From positions 2,852,001-2,916,000 of the forward strand of contig NZ_CP140152.1 of the NCBI RefSeq assembly GCF_034479515.1: a stretch of 64,000 nucleotides of DNA, read 5' to 3'. The notes beneath the pieces were generated by a model, which ran no database searches, had not been told where the DNA came from, and saw only the letters and a program-made list of their open reading frames with translations. Each line of letters starts with the position of its first letter. Positions within the stretch are counted from its first letter, which is position 1. This document shows positions 41,918 to 50,451 of this stretch, piece after piece. The translations under genes were made by a program, and so were the position numbers. This DNA is from Duganella zoogloeoides. Lineage in GTDB: Bacteria; Pseudomonadota; Gammaproteobacteria; Burkholderiales; Burkholderiaceae_D.

Positions 41918-44716
41918 TCACTTTGCTGGTTGGGCCAGCAGGCGCACGGCACCCAGCATGCCCGATGGCTGTGGTGTGATCAGCTGCGTATCCTGCGGGA
42001 CGAAGCGCTGGGTGTAACGGGCCGAGAGCAGCCGATAGTCGGGCCGCTCCTGCCCCGCCAGCGCATTCAGTGCCAGGTTGGCCACCTTCACCTCGATGCG
42101 GTTGACGCCCGGTTTCAAGGCGCTGGTCACGTCCACCGTGTACGGCGGGCGCCATACCGAACCGGCACGGCGGCCGTTAACGAACACTTCGGCCGCTTCG
42201 CGCACCGGGCTCTCGAGCATCGCGCGCATGCCGGCGGGAACCTTCGGTGCGGTTACCAACGGCGTGCCCTGGCCGAAATCGAGCGTGACCGCCGCATTGT
42301 TCAACTGCCCGGCCGTGAGCGTGACGTCGCGCGTGTAGGTCGCAATGCCGGAAAAATAGCGGCGTGCCGGGTCGTCGGTCCAGGAGCGCAACTGCGGCAT
42401 GGTCTGCGCCGCGCCGTCCGGGTAGCGCAACTGCCAGTCGCGCGCCAGGTCGGCCAGCACCACCGGTGCCGCGTTCGAAGGCGCCGGCCCGGCCTTCGTA
42501 TCCGCTGGCGCATCGCTCAGGATCAGCACCCGCGATTCGTACGGCGCCAGGTCCAGGTCCACCGCCGGAAACACCGTCACGGCGCGGGTGGTGCCGTCGT
42601 GCGGATTCCACCAGGACGCCGATTTGCGCAGGCTGGCCAGGGTGGCCGTGGTGCGCACAGGCTGGTTGCCCGTGTTGGCGATGAAGTAGATATCGGCATC
42701 GGCCAGCTTGCGCCGCACGAAACCGATATCGGCCGCATTGGACGCCACCTTGAAGTCGGGTGTGAGCACCCTGCTCAAGACCGCGCCGACGTCGCCATCC
42801 TGCGCGACCACGGTCACGGCAGGCTTGGCGGCCAATGCTTTCGATGCCGCCTGCACCTGTGCCGTGATGCGCGCGGCATCGCGGTAGCCGGGCGCTTTCG
42901 ACGGCAGCGCACCGACGGCGATGATCTTGCCGCCCTGGCGCACGTAGTCGTCAAGCTTTGCCAGCACCTCGGGCGCCAGCCGCGTGACATGCGGCAGCAC
43001 CAGCACCGGGTGGTTCACGCCCAGCGACAGCACCGATTCCGCATCGACGTAATCGAGATTGTGGCCGGCGTCGAGGATTTGCGTGGTCAGTGCCGGTGTG
43101 ACGTAGTGCTGCATTTTTTCCGACAGCGACACTTTACCAGGCGTCATCGACGCATACGCGTCGTCGTTGGGCAGCAGCACCGCCACCGTGTTGGCCGGCT
43201 GGCCCTGGCGCATCAGGTAGCTGGTGCGGGTCAGGTAGGCATTCACGTCCGGCATCACGTTCCACCACGGCTGGTGGTTGTTGAACACGGCCGCCGCGTA
43301 GAACGAGTAGCCCGGTTCCGTTGCGCCGGGCGGCGTGTACGGCCAGCCGTGGCCGACGAACAGGTTCACGCCCTGCAGCAGCATGCGGTCCGCTTCCACC
43401 TTCATGTCCAGCGGGGTGGCGGCAAATGCCGGTGAATGCAGCCAGGTCCAGGTCTCGGCCGAGATCACCGGGCGCTGGTACAGGTGCCCGGCCGAGGTGG
43501 CCAGGCGGGTGAACGAAAACTCGCGGAACTGCGGGCCTTCGCCCTCGGGCAGTCCCACCAGCCGGTAGCTCGACAGCGATACCGCCGGTTCGCCATACGT
43601 CTGCGAGCGGAACTGCGTCTTGTGCCTGACGGCCCAGTCGTTGACCGGGGTCAGATAGCGCTCGTTGACCAGTTCCGTTTGGGTCAGCACCCAGTCGCGC
43701 CGCAGCGCCGGTGCATCCGCTCCCTGGCCGCTGGTCACTGCCGGCAGGTGCGGCGTCAGGTCGTAGCCACGGCGACGCTGGAACTCCAGCAGGAAGTCGT
43801 CGGTCCAGTCGGTGTTATAGACCTCCAGGCTGTCCGAGAACACTGCCGTTGGCGGCTGGTCGCCAAACGCCTGCAACAACGGCGTGGCGACCACGTCGAG
43901 GTGGTGATCGATGGCCTTGCGGCTCAGGTGGTCGAGCACGAAACCTTCGGCACCCAGCGCCGCGCGCTTGACTTGCTGGCCGGTGCGGCTCGCAATATAG
44001 CTGACCACCACGCGCGGCTGGGCGCTGGCGGCAATCGCGCCGCGCCCTGGCGTGGTGGCGGTGGGCGCGCCCAACTCCGTGCGTTTCAGGGCGGTGGCGT
44101 CGTACTCCCTGGACGTACCGGCGCCGACAAAACTGGCGATCAGCTGTTCGCCGCTCATGACCGACGGCAGCGCCACCGACGTGGTGCCGGCAGGCAGTTC
44201 GGCCACGTGCACGCGCAGGCGCGATGCCGCTTCGGTCACCGCCACGTGCTGGCCACCGTAGGGCCAGCCGCTGGCCAGCGTCATGTCCACGCGCAGGCCG
44301 AGCGCGCGCGCCGTGCGGTTGGTATAGCTGACGTTGTCGAGGAATTCGGGAGAAAGATAAGGAGTGTTACGGATGCCGCGCGCGGGATCGTCGAGTTCCA
44401 TCGGATAGACCGGCTGGATCTCCACGCCGCCAAAACCGCCCGCCTTCATGGCTTGCAGTTCGCGTTCCAGTTGGGGCTTGACCACGGCCGGGCCAAACCA
44501 CCACCAGCGCACCATCGGCCGGGCATCGGGCGGCGGCGCCGCAAACTGCGCGGCGACGTCGGCGAGCCGGTTCGACAGTGTGGGTTGCTGCGCCAGGGCT
44601 GCTGCGGGGACAACACAGCAAGCCAGGGCGCAGACCAGCGCCGCCGCCTGTGCAACAGGCGTCAGCGTACCGCGCAGGTGGTCACACCCGCGCAGTCCAA
44701 CAGTGACGTGTGCCAC
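41918..44716 (-). CDS. GH106 alpha-L-rhamnosidase
   Basis: A 932-residue enzyme from a GTG at 44716, three bases after the rhaI stop, with a signal peptide (ALACCVVPAAALA). GH106 hallmarks are present: RPMVRWWWFGPAVV, MKAGGFGGVEIQPVYPM, ALGLRVDMTLASGWPYGG and, in the later half, EGPQFREFSFTR. The C-terminal beta domain (WRPPYTVDVTSALKPGVN) is typical. It removes terminal alpha-L-rhamnose from rhamnogalacturonan oligosaccharides in the periplasm, feeding the transporter and the isomerase encoded in the same operon. Being co-transcribed between the isomerase and GH28 genes ties polymer breakdown directly to sugar catabolism. Confidence 0.92.
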   Translation of the reverse strand: MAHVTVGLRGCDHLRGTLTPVAQAAALVCALACCVVPAAALAQQPTLSNRLADVAAQFAAPPPDARPMVRWWWFGPAVVKPQLERELQAMKAGGFGGVEIQPVYPMELDDPARGIRNTPYLSPEFLDNVSYTNRTARALGLRVDMTLASGWPYGGQHVAVTEAASRLRVHVAELPAGTTSVALPSVMSGEQLIASFVGAGTSREYDATALKRTELGAPTATTPGRGAIAASAQPRVVVSYIASRTGQQVKRAALGAEGFVLDHLSRKAIDHHLDVVATPLLQAFGDQPPTAVFSDSLEVYNTDWTDDFLLEFQRRRGYDLTPHLPAVTSGQGADAPALRRDWVLTQTELVNERYLTPVNDWAVRHKTQFRSQTYGEPAVSLSSYRLVGLPEGEGPQFREFSFTRLATSAGHLYQRPVISAETWTWLHSPAFAATPLDMKVEADRMLLQGVNLFVGHGWPYTPPGATEPGYSFYAAAVFNNHQPWWNVMPDVNAYLTRTSYLMRQGQPANTVAVLLPNDDAYASMTPGKVSLSEKMQHYVTPALTTQILDAGHNLDYVDAESVLSLGVNHPVLVLPHVTRLAPEVLAKLDDYVRQGGKIIAVGALPSKAPGYRDAARITAQVQAASKALAAKPAVTVVAQDGDVGAVLSRVLTPDFKVASNAADIGFVRRKLADADIYFIANTGNQPVRTTATLASLRKSASWWNPHDGTTRAVTVFPAVDLDLAPYESRVLILSDAPADTKAGPAPSNAAPVVLADLARDWQLRYPDGAAQTMPQLRSWTDDPARRYFSGIATYTRDVTLTAGQLNNAAVTLDFGQGTPLVTAPKVPAGMRAMLESPVREAAEVFVNGRRAGSVWRPPYTVDVTSALKPGVNRIEVKVANLALNALAGQERPDYRLLSARYTQRFVPQDTQLITPQPSGMLGAVRLLAQPAK

Positions 44717-44719
44717 CGT

Positions 44720-46015
44720 TTATACGATACCGCTGCTGCTGGCGCCAGCCTTGGCCGGACGGGCTTCCGCAACCTGGTCGCGGTAGCCCGAAGCACGGTA
44801 GCAGGCCACCGGATCGATGGCGCCGCCGTTGCGCAGTCGCGCCATGGCCAGGATGGCCGAGACGTCGGTACGATAAGCGTGCTTGAGGGTTTGCGCCGAT
44901 TGCAGCGCATCGTGCGACTCCTGGAAACCGCGCAGCGCATCACGATCGACCAGGTTGGCCTGGACGAAGGCGCGTTGAACTTCCACCGCGCTGCTCATCA
45001 GGCTCTCGATCGGATCGGTCACGTTGTGCGACTGGTCCAGCATGTAGGCCGGATTGAACGCCGCGCCTTCGCGCTCGGCCGCATCGGCCAGCTCGTTGAA
45101 GACCAGGAACAGCTGGAACGGGTTGATGCTGCCCGAATCGAGGTCGTCGTCGCCGTACTTGCTGTCGTTGAAGTGGAAGCCACCGAGCTTGCCGAACTGG
45201 GTCAGGCGCGCCACGATCATCTCGATGTTGGTGTTCGGTGCGTGGTGGCCCAAGTCCACCAGGCACTTGGCTTTTTCGCCCAGCGATTGCGCGCAAGCGA
45301 AGCTGGTGCCCCAGTCGGCGATGGTGGTGGCGTAGAACGCCGGCTCGAACAGCTTATGTTCGATCAGCAGGTTCCAGTCGGCTGGCAGCGCGGCGTAGAT
45401 TTCGCGTGCGCTTTCCAGGTAGCGTTCCAGCGCGCCGCGCAGGTTGTGCTGGCCCGGGAAGTTGGCGCCGTCGCCTACCCACACGGTCAGCGCTTTCGAA
45501 CCGAGCGCGTTACCGAGCTCGATACATTCGACGTTGTGCGCAACCGCTTGCGCGCGGGTGGCGGCGCTGATCGCGGTCATGCTGCCGTACTTGTAGGTGT
45601 GTTCCTGGCCGACCTGGTCCTGGAAAGTATTCGAGTTGACGGCGTCGAAGTACAGGCCGTGGGCTTCGGCTTGCTGGCGCAGGGCCTGGGTGTCCGACAC
45701 TTTATCCCATGGGAAGTGCAGCGACACGCCCGGGGTGGCGCGGGTCAGCTGGTGGATCACGCCGCAGTCGTCGAGTTTTTCAAACACGTTGCGTGGCTCG
45801 CCACGGCCAGGGAAGCGCGCGAAACGCGTGCCGCCGGTGCCGGCGCCCCAGCTTGGCAGGGCCACGGCAAACTTCTGCGCCTTGGCGGTCAGCTGCTCGA
45901 TGTCCACGCCGCGGCGCGACAACATGCCGGCCAGGGCGGCGTAGTCTTCTTCCAGGCCGCCACGCAGCTTGTCGTTGTGTTCGGCCACGCGGCCGCTGTC
46001 GATAATGGTGCTCAT
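44720..46015 (-). CDS. rhaI: L-rhamnose isomerase, RhaI type
   Basis: A 431-residue cytoplasmic isomerase converting L-rhamnose to L-rhamnulose. It belongs to the RhaI group of rhizobia and pseudomonads (TIM barrel of the xylose-isomerase type) rather than E. coli RhaA. Metal ligands are expected in LLIEHKLFEP, CLVDLGHHAPN, GGFHFNDSKYGDDDLDSG. The start has a good ribosome-binding site (GAAGGAGA). It is the second gene of the operon, 75 bases after rhaD, and matches the neighbouring RhaSTPQ transporter and RhaK kinase, which together define the rhizobial-type rhamnose system. Confidence 0.95.
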   Translation of the reverse strand: MSTIIDSGRVAEHNDKLRGGLEEDYAALAGMLSRRGVDIEQLTAKAQKFAVALPSWGAGTGGTRFARFPGRGEPRNVFEKLDDCGVIHQLTRATPGVSLHFPWDKVSDTQALRQQAEAHGLYFDAVNSNTFQDQVGQEHTYKYGSMTAISAATRAQAVAHNVECIELGNALGSKALTVWVGDGANFPGQHNLRGALERYLESAREIYAALPADWNLLIEHKLFEPAFYATTIADWGTSFACAQSLGEKAKCLVDLGHHAPNTNIEMIVARLTQFGKLGGFHFNDSKYGDDDLDSGSINPFQLFLVFNELADAAEREGAAFNPAYMLDQSHNVTDPIESLMSSAVEVQRAFVQANLVDRDALRGFQESHDALQSAQTLKHAYRTDVSAILAMARLRNGGAIDPVACYRASGYRDQVAEARPAKAGASSSGIV

Positions 46016-46090
46016 GTGAGGGTCTCCTTCGTTTTTTATGGTGCCGCAAGCGCGTTCGCATTCAACGACGCCGGCGGCATTTTATAGGTA

Positions 46091-48187
46091 TCAGCGCGTA
46101 AATGCAGCAGCGTTGCCGGCATCGACGTTCAGGATGTTACCGGTGCTCTTGGCCGATTTCGAGCTGGCCAGGAAGTACACGGCTTCCGCGATATCCTCTG
46201 GCAGCACGCTCAGTTTGAGCATGCTGCGGTCGCGGTAGAACGCTTCGACGTCGTCGGCTTCGATCTTGTTCGACTGCGCGCGTTCCTGCTTCCACTTGCC
46301 GTCCCAGATGCGCGAACCACGGATCACTGCATCCGGATTGACGACGTTGACACGGATGCCGTGCGGTGCGCCTTCCAGCGCGATGCAGCGTGCCAGGTGG
46401 ATTTCGGCAGCCTTGGCGGTGCAGTAAGCCGACGCGCCGGCCGATGCCACGAGACCGTTTTTCGAGGCGACGAACACCATGCTGCCGCCCAGTTTTTGCT
46501 GCTTCATGATGCGGAACGCTGCGCGGCCGGCCAGGAAGTAACCCTTGACCAGGATGTCCTGGTTGCGCTGCCAGATTTCCAGCGTGGTGTCTTCCAGCGG
46601 CGCCGACGAGGCGATACCGGCGTTGGAGATCAGCAGATCGACACCGCCGAAGCGCAGCGAGGTCGCGGCCAGGATGTTTTCGACTTCTTCTTCGCTGGTG
46701 ATGTTGGCGACGATGCTCTCGACGCTGTCTTTACCGGCAGCCTTGGTCAGGTCTTTCTTGGCTTGTTCCAACGCTTCCGGATCGATATCGGTCAGCATCA
46801 CGCAAGCGCCTTCCTGCAGCAGTTGACGGGCTACGGCCTGACCGATGCCGCCGGCGCCGCCGGTCACCAGGGCGATACGGCCCGCCAGGCTTTTCGGTTT
46901 CGGCATGCGTTGCAGCTTGGCTTCTTCGAGCAGCCAGTATTCGATGTCGAACGCTTCCTGCTCCGGCAGGCCGACGTAGGTGTCCACGCCGTTGGCGCCG
47001 CGCATCACGTTGATCGCATTGACATAGAACTCGCCGGCGATACGCGCGGTGGCCTTGTCCTTGGCGAACGACAGCATGCCCACGCCAGGAATCAGGTAGA
47101 TGATCGGATTGGCGTCGCGAACGGCCGGGCTGTTATCGCGCTTGCAGCGGTCGTAGTAGGCGCGGTAGTCGGCGCGGTAGTCTTCCAGCGCTTGATCCAG
47201 GCTGGCGACCAGCTTGTCGAAGTCCGGGTTCAGCGGATCGAAATCGACCACGAACGGACGGATCTTGGTGCGCAGGAAGTGGTCGGGGCACGACGTACCG
47301 AGTGCGGCCAGCGGTTTCAGGTCGCGGCTGCACACGAATTCCAGCACGGTGGCGTTGTCGTTAAAGTCGCCCAGCTTGAATTCGTCGCGGCTGATTTTAC
47401 CGCGCAAGAGTGGCATCAATTTCGCGGCCAGCGCGGCGCGCTGTTCGGCCGGCAGTGCTTCGATGGCCTGGCCGCCGAATGCCGGCTGTTTCGAGTTCGC
47501 AGCGATCCATTCTTCTGCGCGTTTGATGATGGCCAGCGTGGTTTCGTAGCACGACTTGGCGGTGTCGCCCCAGGTGAACAGGCCGTGGCCTTCGAGGATG
47601 ATGCCTTTCAGGGCCGGATTGGCTTTCGAGACTTCTTCCAGCTTCAGACCGAGGTCGTAGCCTGGACGCTGCCATGGCAGCCAACCGAGTTCGCCTTCGA
47701 AGATTTTTTGCGTCAGCGCCTTGCTGCTGGCGCAGGCGGCAATCGCGATCAGCGAATCGGGGTGCATGTGATCGACGTGCTTGCGGTCGATGTAGGCATG
47801 CAGCGGGGTGTCGATACTGGCCGCGCGCGGGTTCAGGTTGAACGTGCAGTGTGGCAGGTACGCCACCATTTCATCTTCGAGCGCCAGACCGCGGTAGCGG
47901 CCTTTCAGTTCGTTCAGTTTGCTCATGTACAGGGTCGAGAAGCCGTCGAGCTTGATACTGCCCAGGTCGCCGCCGGAGCCCTTCACCCACAGCACTTCCA
48001 CTTGCTCGCCGCTGAGCGGATCTGCCATCATGACCTTGGCCGAGGTATTGCCGCCGCCGAAGTTGGTGATGCGCAGATCGGACCCGAGCAAGTTGGACCG
48101 GTACAGCAGCAGCTCTGGTTCGCTCATCGTGGCTGCTGCGGCATCGTCCCACAGGGAAGTAATCGGGGCTTGCTGAGTTACATTCAT
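46091..48187 (-). CDS. rhaD: Bifunctional rhamnulose-1-phosphate aldolase / short-chain dehydrogenase
   Basis: A 698-residue fusion from the ATG at 48187 (MNVTQQ), preceded by GGAGATC; the frame runs on to 48298. Residues about 1-400 are a class II aldolase domain (RITNFGGGNTSAKV, HPDSLIAIAACASS with metal-binding His, LEGHGLFTWGD). Residues about 430-698 are a short-chain dehydrogenase with NAD motif GRIALVTGGAGGIGQAVARQ and catalytic Tyr/Lys in SAYCTAKA. It splits L-rhamnulose-1-phosphate into dihydroxyacetone phosphate and L-lactaldehyde and then oxidises the aldehyde product. It is the first gene of the six-gene operon and divergent from rhaR. Confidence 0.95.
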   Translation of the reverse strand: MNVTQQAPITSLWDDAAAATMSEPELLLYRSNLLGSDLRITNFGGGNTSAKVMMADPLSGEQVEVLWVKGSGGDLGSIKLDGFSTLYMSKLNELKGRYRGLALEDEMVAYLPHCTFNLNPRAASIDTPLHAYIDRKHVDHMHPDSLIAIAACASSKALTQKIFEGELGWLPWQRPGYDLGLKLEEVSKANPALKGIILEGHGLFTWGDTAKSCYETTLAIIKRAEEWIAANSKQPAFGGQAIEALPAEQRAALAAKLMPLLRGKISRDEFKLGDFNDNATVLEFVCSRDLKPLAALGTSCPDHFLRTKIRPFVVDFDPLNPDFDKLVASLDQALEDYRADYRAYYDRCKRDNSPAVRDANPIIYLIPGVGMLSFAKDKATARIAGEFYVNAINVMRGANGVDTYVGLPEQEAFDIEYWLLEEAKLQRMPKPKSLAGRIALVTGGAGGIGQAVARQLLQEGACVMLTDIDPEALEQAKKDLTKAAGKDSVESIVANITSEEEVENILAATSLRFGGVDLLISNAGIASSAPLEDTTLEIWQRNQDILVKGYFLAGRAAFRIMKQQKLGGSMVFVASKNGLVASAGASAYCTAKAAEIHLARCIALEGAPHGIRVNVVNPDAVIRGSRIWDGKWKQERAQSNKIEADDVEAFYRDRSMLKLSVLPEDIAEAVYFLASSKSAKSTGNILNVDAGNAAAFTR

Positions 48188-48530
48188 TGCTGATCTCCGT
48201 CGTTGTTTGATTGGTATAGCGTGCTTAGTGTTGATTTCATGCCGCTTTGGGCACATGCAGCCAGTAGAAATCAGCGCCGCAACAGTGTCAATGCACAAGC
48301 GCTCAACTTGATGACCAAGACGGAAATAATCACCCCAGTGATTGAAACTTGAGCGATTGATGACACGGTTATCGAATCAATCAAATATTTGATCGCATAG
48401 TGATTGACGATGGCTGGCTAAATGTTTAGTCTTGGTAATTAATAAAGTGCCACACCGGATCGGTCCGCAGCAGCAATACAGCAGTAGCTGAGTAGCTGCG
48501 CGGCAGCGACGGTAGTAGGGACGACAAAAA
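48188..48530. promoter_or_regulatory. Divergent rhaD / rhaR control region with palindrome and TGATTGA repeats
   Basis: No gene is seen in these 343 bases. A perfect 14-bp palindrome, ATCAAATATTTGAT, is at 48380-48393. The 9-mer AGTGATTGA occurs at 48337-48345 and 48399-48407, GATTGA at 48355-48360, and the inverse TCAATCA at 48377-48383. Clusters of such heptamers are typical of operators for DeoR-type repressors, and the regulator gene next door is of that family. The region is AT-rich and must hold both promoters. Confidence 0.65.
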
Positions 48531-49409
48531 ATGGAGACAAATATGGTAAATCACAAGCGCCGTAAACGTTTGCTGAAGTTGCTCGCCGAACATCAGACGG
48601 CCAGCGTGCCGCAGTTGGTCGATTGGCTCAGCGCCTCTCCGGCCACCGTGCGCCGCGACATCAGCTGGCTTGCCGCCCGCAGCCTGCTCACCCGCACCAG
48701 GGGCGGGGCCGCCAACCTGGAACAAAAGAAGCGCAGCTTCACCCTCACCAGCGAGACCTTCCAGCACAACATCCAGTGCTACGCCGAGCGCAAACGCGCG
48801 ATTGCGCGCCACGCTGCGGGCATGTGCTCCGAAGGCGAGACCATCATCATCAACGGTGGCACTACCACCTTCATGATGGCAGAATTCCTGGTCGATCACC
48901 ACCTCAAGATCCTCACCAATTCCTTCCTGATGGCCGAGCGCCTGCTGGTATCGAGCGAGAACGAGATCATTGTCCCCGGCGGCAAGGTCTATCGCGAGCA
49001 GAACGTCATCCTCAGCCCCTTCGACAACGACATCACCCAGCACCACTACGCGGCCAAGATGTTCATGAGCGTGTACGGCTTGTCGCTGCTCGGCCTCATG
49101 GAAGCCGATCCGCTGCTGATCCAGGCCGAAAAGCGCCTGATCTCGCAGGCCGAAGAACTGATCGTTCTAGTGGACAGCTCCAAGTTCGCCAAGAAGGCTG
49201 GCTTGATCCTGTGCGGCCTCAATCGCGTCTCCACCGTCATCACCGATACCTACGCCTCCGATTCGGCCGTGCAGCTGCTCGAGCAGTCGGGTGTGCGCGT
49301 GGTGACCGTGGAACCGGAAGCGGTGCCCGCCCAGCTGAATGCCAGCCCTTTTACTTCGCCGTTTGACTACCAGGCGGCAGCCATGTTCCAGTCGGAGGTA
49401 TCACATTGA
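48531..49409 (+). CDS. rhaR: DeoR/GlpR-family regulator of rhamnose use
   Basis: A 292-residue DeoR-type protein. The N-terminal helix-turn-helix is clear (KRLLKLLAEHQTASVPQLVDWL, then ASPATVRRDISWLAARSLLTRTRGG), followed by a sugar-phosphate-binding domain (IIINGGTTTFMMAEFL, VDSSKFAKKAGLILCGL). In rhizobia a DeoR protein in the same position represses rhamnose genes and is relieved by a rhamnose pathway intermediate; the same is inferred here. It is first in a six-gene operon, its stop overlapping the rhaS start (ATGA), and faces rhaD across the shared control region. Confidence 0.9.
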   Translation: METNMVNHKRRKRLLKLLAEHQTASVPQLVDWLSASPATVRRDISWLAARSLLTRTRGGAANLEQKKRSFTLTSETFQHNIQCYAERKRAIARHAAGMCSEGETIIINGGTTTFMMAEFLVDHHLKILTNSFLMAERLLVSSENEIIVPGGKVYREQNVILSPFDNDITQHHYAAKMFMSVYGLSLLGLMEADPLLIQAEKRLISQAEELIVLVDSSKFAKKAGLILCGLNRVSTVITDTYASDSAVQLLEQSGVRVVTVEPEAVPAQLNASPFTSPFDYQAAAMFQSEVSH

Positions 49410-50437
49410 AGCGCAGGAAAATCATATTGGCGACCGTGGTCGCCGGACTGTTCGCGACCGTCGCCGGCTGCGGCGAAAAGAAAGCTGGCGCTGAAGGCGG
49501 CGCCGGCGGCGAAAAGATCCGCATTGCGATGGTGGTCAAAAGCCTGGGCAACGGCTTTTTCGACGCTGCCCACGCCGGCGCCAACGACGCTGCCAAGGAA
49601 CTGAAAAACGTCGAAATCATTTATACCGGTCCCACCACGCCCAGCGCCGAAGGCCAGATCGAAATCATCAATTCGCTGATCAGCCAGAAGGTCGATGCGA
49701 TCGTGATCTCGGCCAATGATCCGAACGCGCTGGTACCGATCACCAAGAAGGCCATGGCGCGCGGCATCAAGGTCGTCAGCTTCGACAGCGGCCTGGCCAA
49801 GGACGGCCGCCTGATGCAACTGAACCCGTCGAACGCGCTGCTGATCGGCGAGAAGCAGATCCAGATGGCGTCCGACGCCATCGGCGGCAAGGGGGAAATT
49901 GCCATCCTGTCCGCGTCCGCGCAGGCGACCAACCAGAATATCTGGATCGGCATCATGAAGGACACGCTGACCAAGCCCGAGTACAGCGGCATGAAGCTGG
50001 TCGCCACCGTGTACGGCGACGACCAGTCGGACAAGAGCTACCGCGAAGCGATCGGTCTGCTGCGCAGCAATCCGAACCTGAAAGCCATCATTTCCCCCAC
50101 CACCGTGGGCATCAACGCCGCCAGCAAGGCAGTGGTCGATGAAAAGCTCGTCGGCAAGGTGTTCGTCACCGGCCTCGGTTTGCCGTCGGAGATGGCCGGC
50201 CACGTCAAGAGCGGCGCCGTACGCGAGTTCGCGATCTGGAACCCGATCGACCTCGGTTACGCCGTCACCTACGCCGCCTACGACTTCGTCAAAGCGGCCC
50301 CCGGCGCCAAGGCCGGTGGCAGCGTGAACGCCGGCCGCATGGGCGCCATCGCCATCGATGCCAACGGCGAAGGCGCCATGGCCGCGCCATTCGTGTACGA
50401 CAAAGGGAACGTCGACAAGTTCTCCAAGATCTTCTGA
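49406..50437 (+). CDS. rhaS: Rhamnose ABC transporter substrate-binding protein
   Basis: A 343-residue lipoprotein with lipobox VAGC at the end of a short signal peptide. It is a type I periplasmic binding protein (IRIAMVVKSLGNGFFDAAHAG, VDAIVISANDPNALVP, KVVSFDSG), matching the rhizobial RhaS. It captures L-rhamnose in the periplasm for the RhaT/P/Q transporter encoded immediately downstream. The start overlaps the rhaR stop. In a Gram-negative cell it would be tethered to the inner or outer membrane rather than free. Confidence 0.93.
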   Translation: MKRRKIILATVVAGLFATVAGCGEKKAGAEGGAGGEKIRIAMVVKSLGNGFFDAAHAGANDAAKELKNVEIIYTGPTTPSAEGQIEIINSLISQKVDAIVISANDPNALVPITKKAMARGIKVVSFDSGLAKDGRLMQLNPSNALLIGEKQIQMASDAIGGKGEIAILSASAQATNQNIWIGIMKDTLTKPEYSGMKLVATVYGDDQSDKSYREAIGLLRSNPNLKAIISPTTVGINAASKAVVDEKLVGKVFVTGLGLPSEMAGHVKSGAVREFAIWNPIDLGYAVTYAAYDFVKAAPGAKAGGSVNAGRMGAIAIDANGEGAMAAPFVYDKGNVDKFSKIF

Positions 50438-50451
50438 GCTGGAACAGCCCC

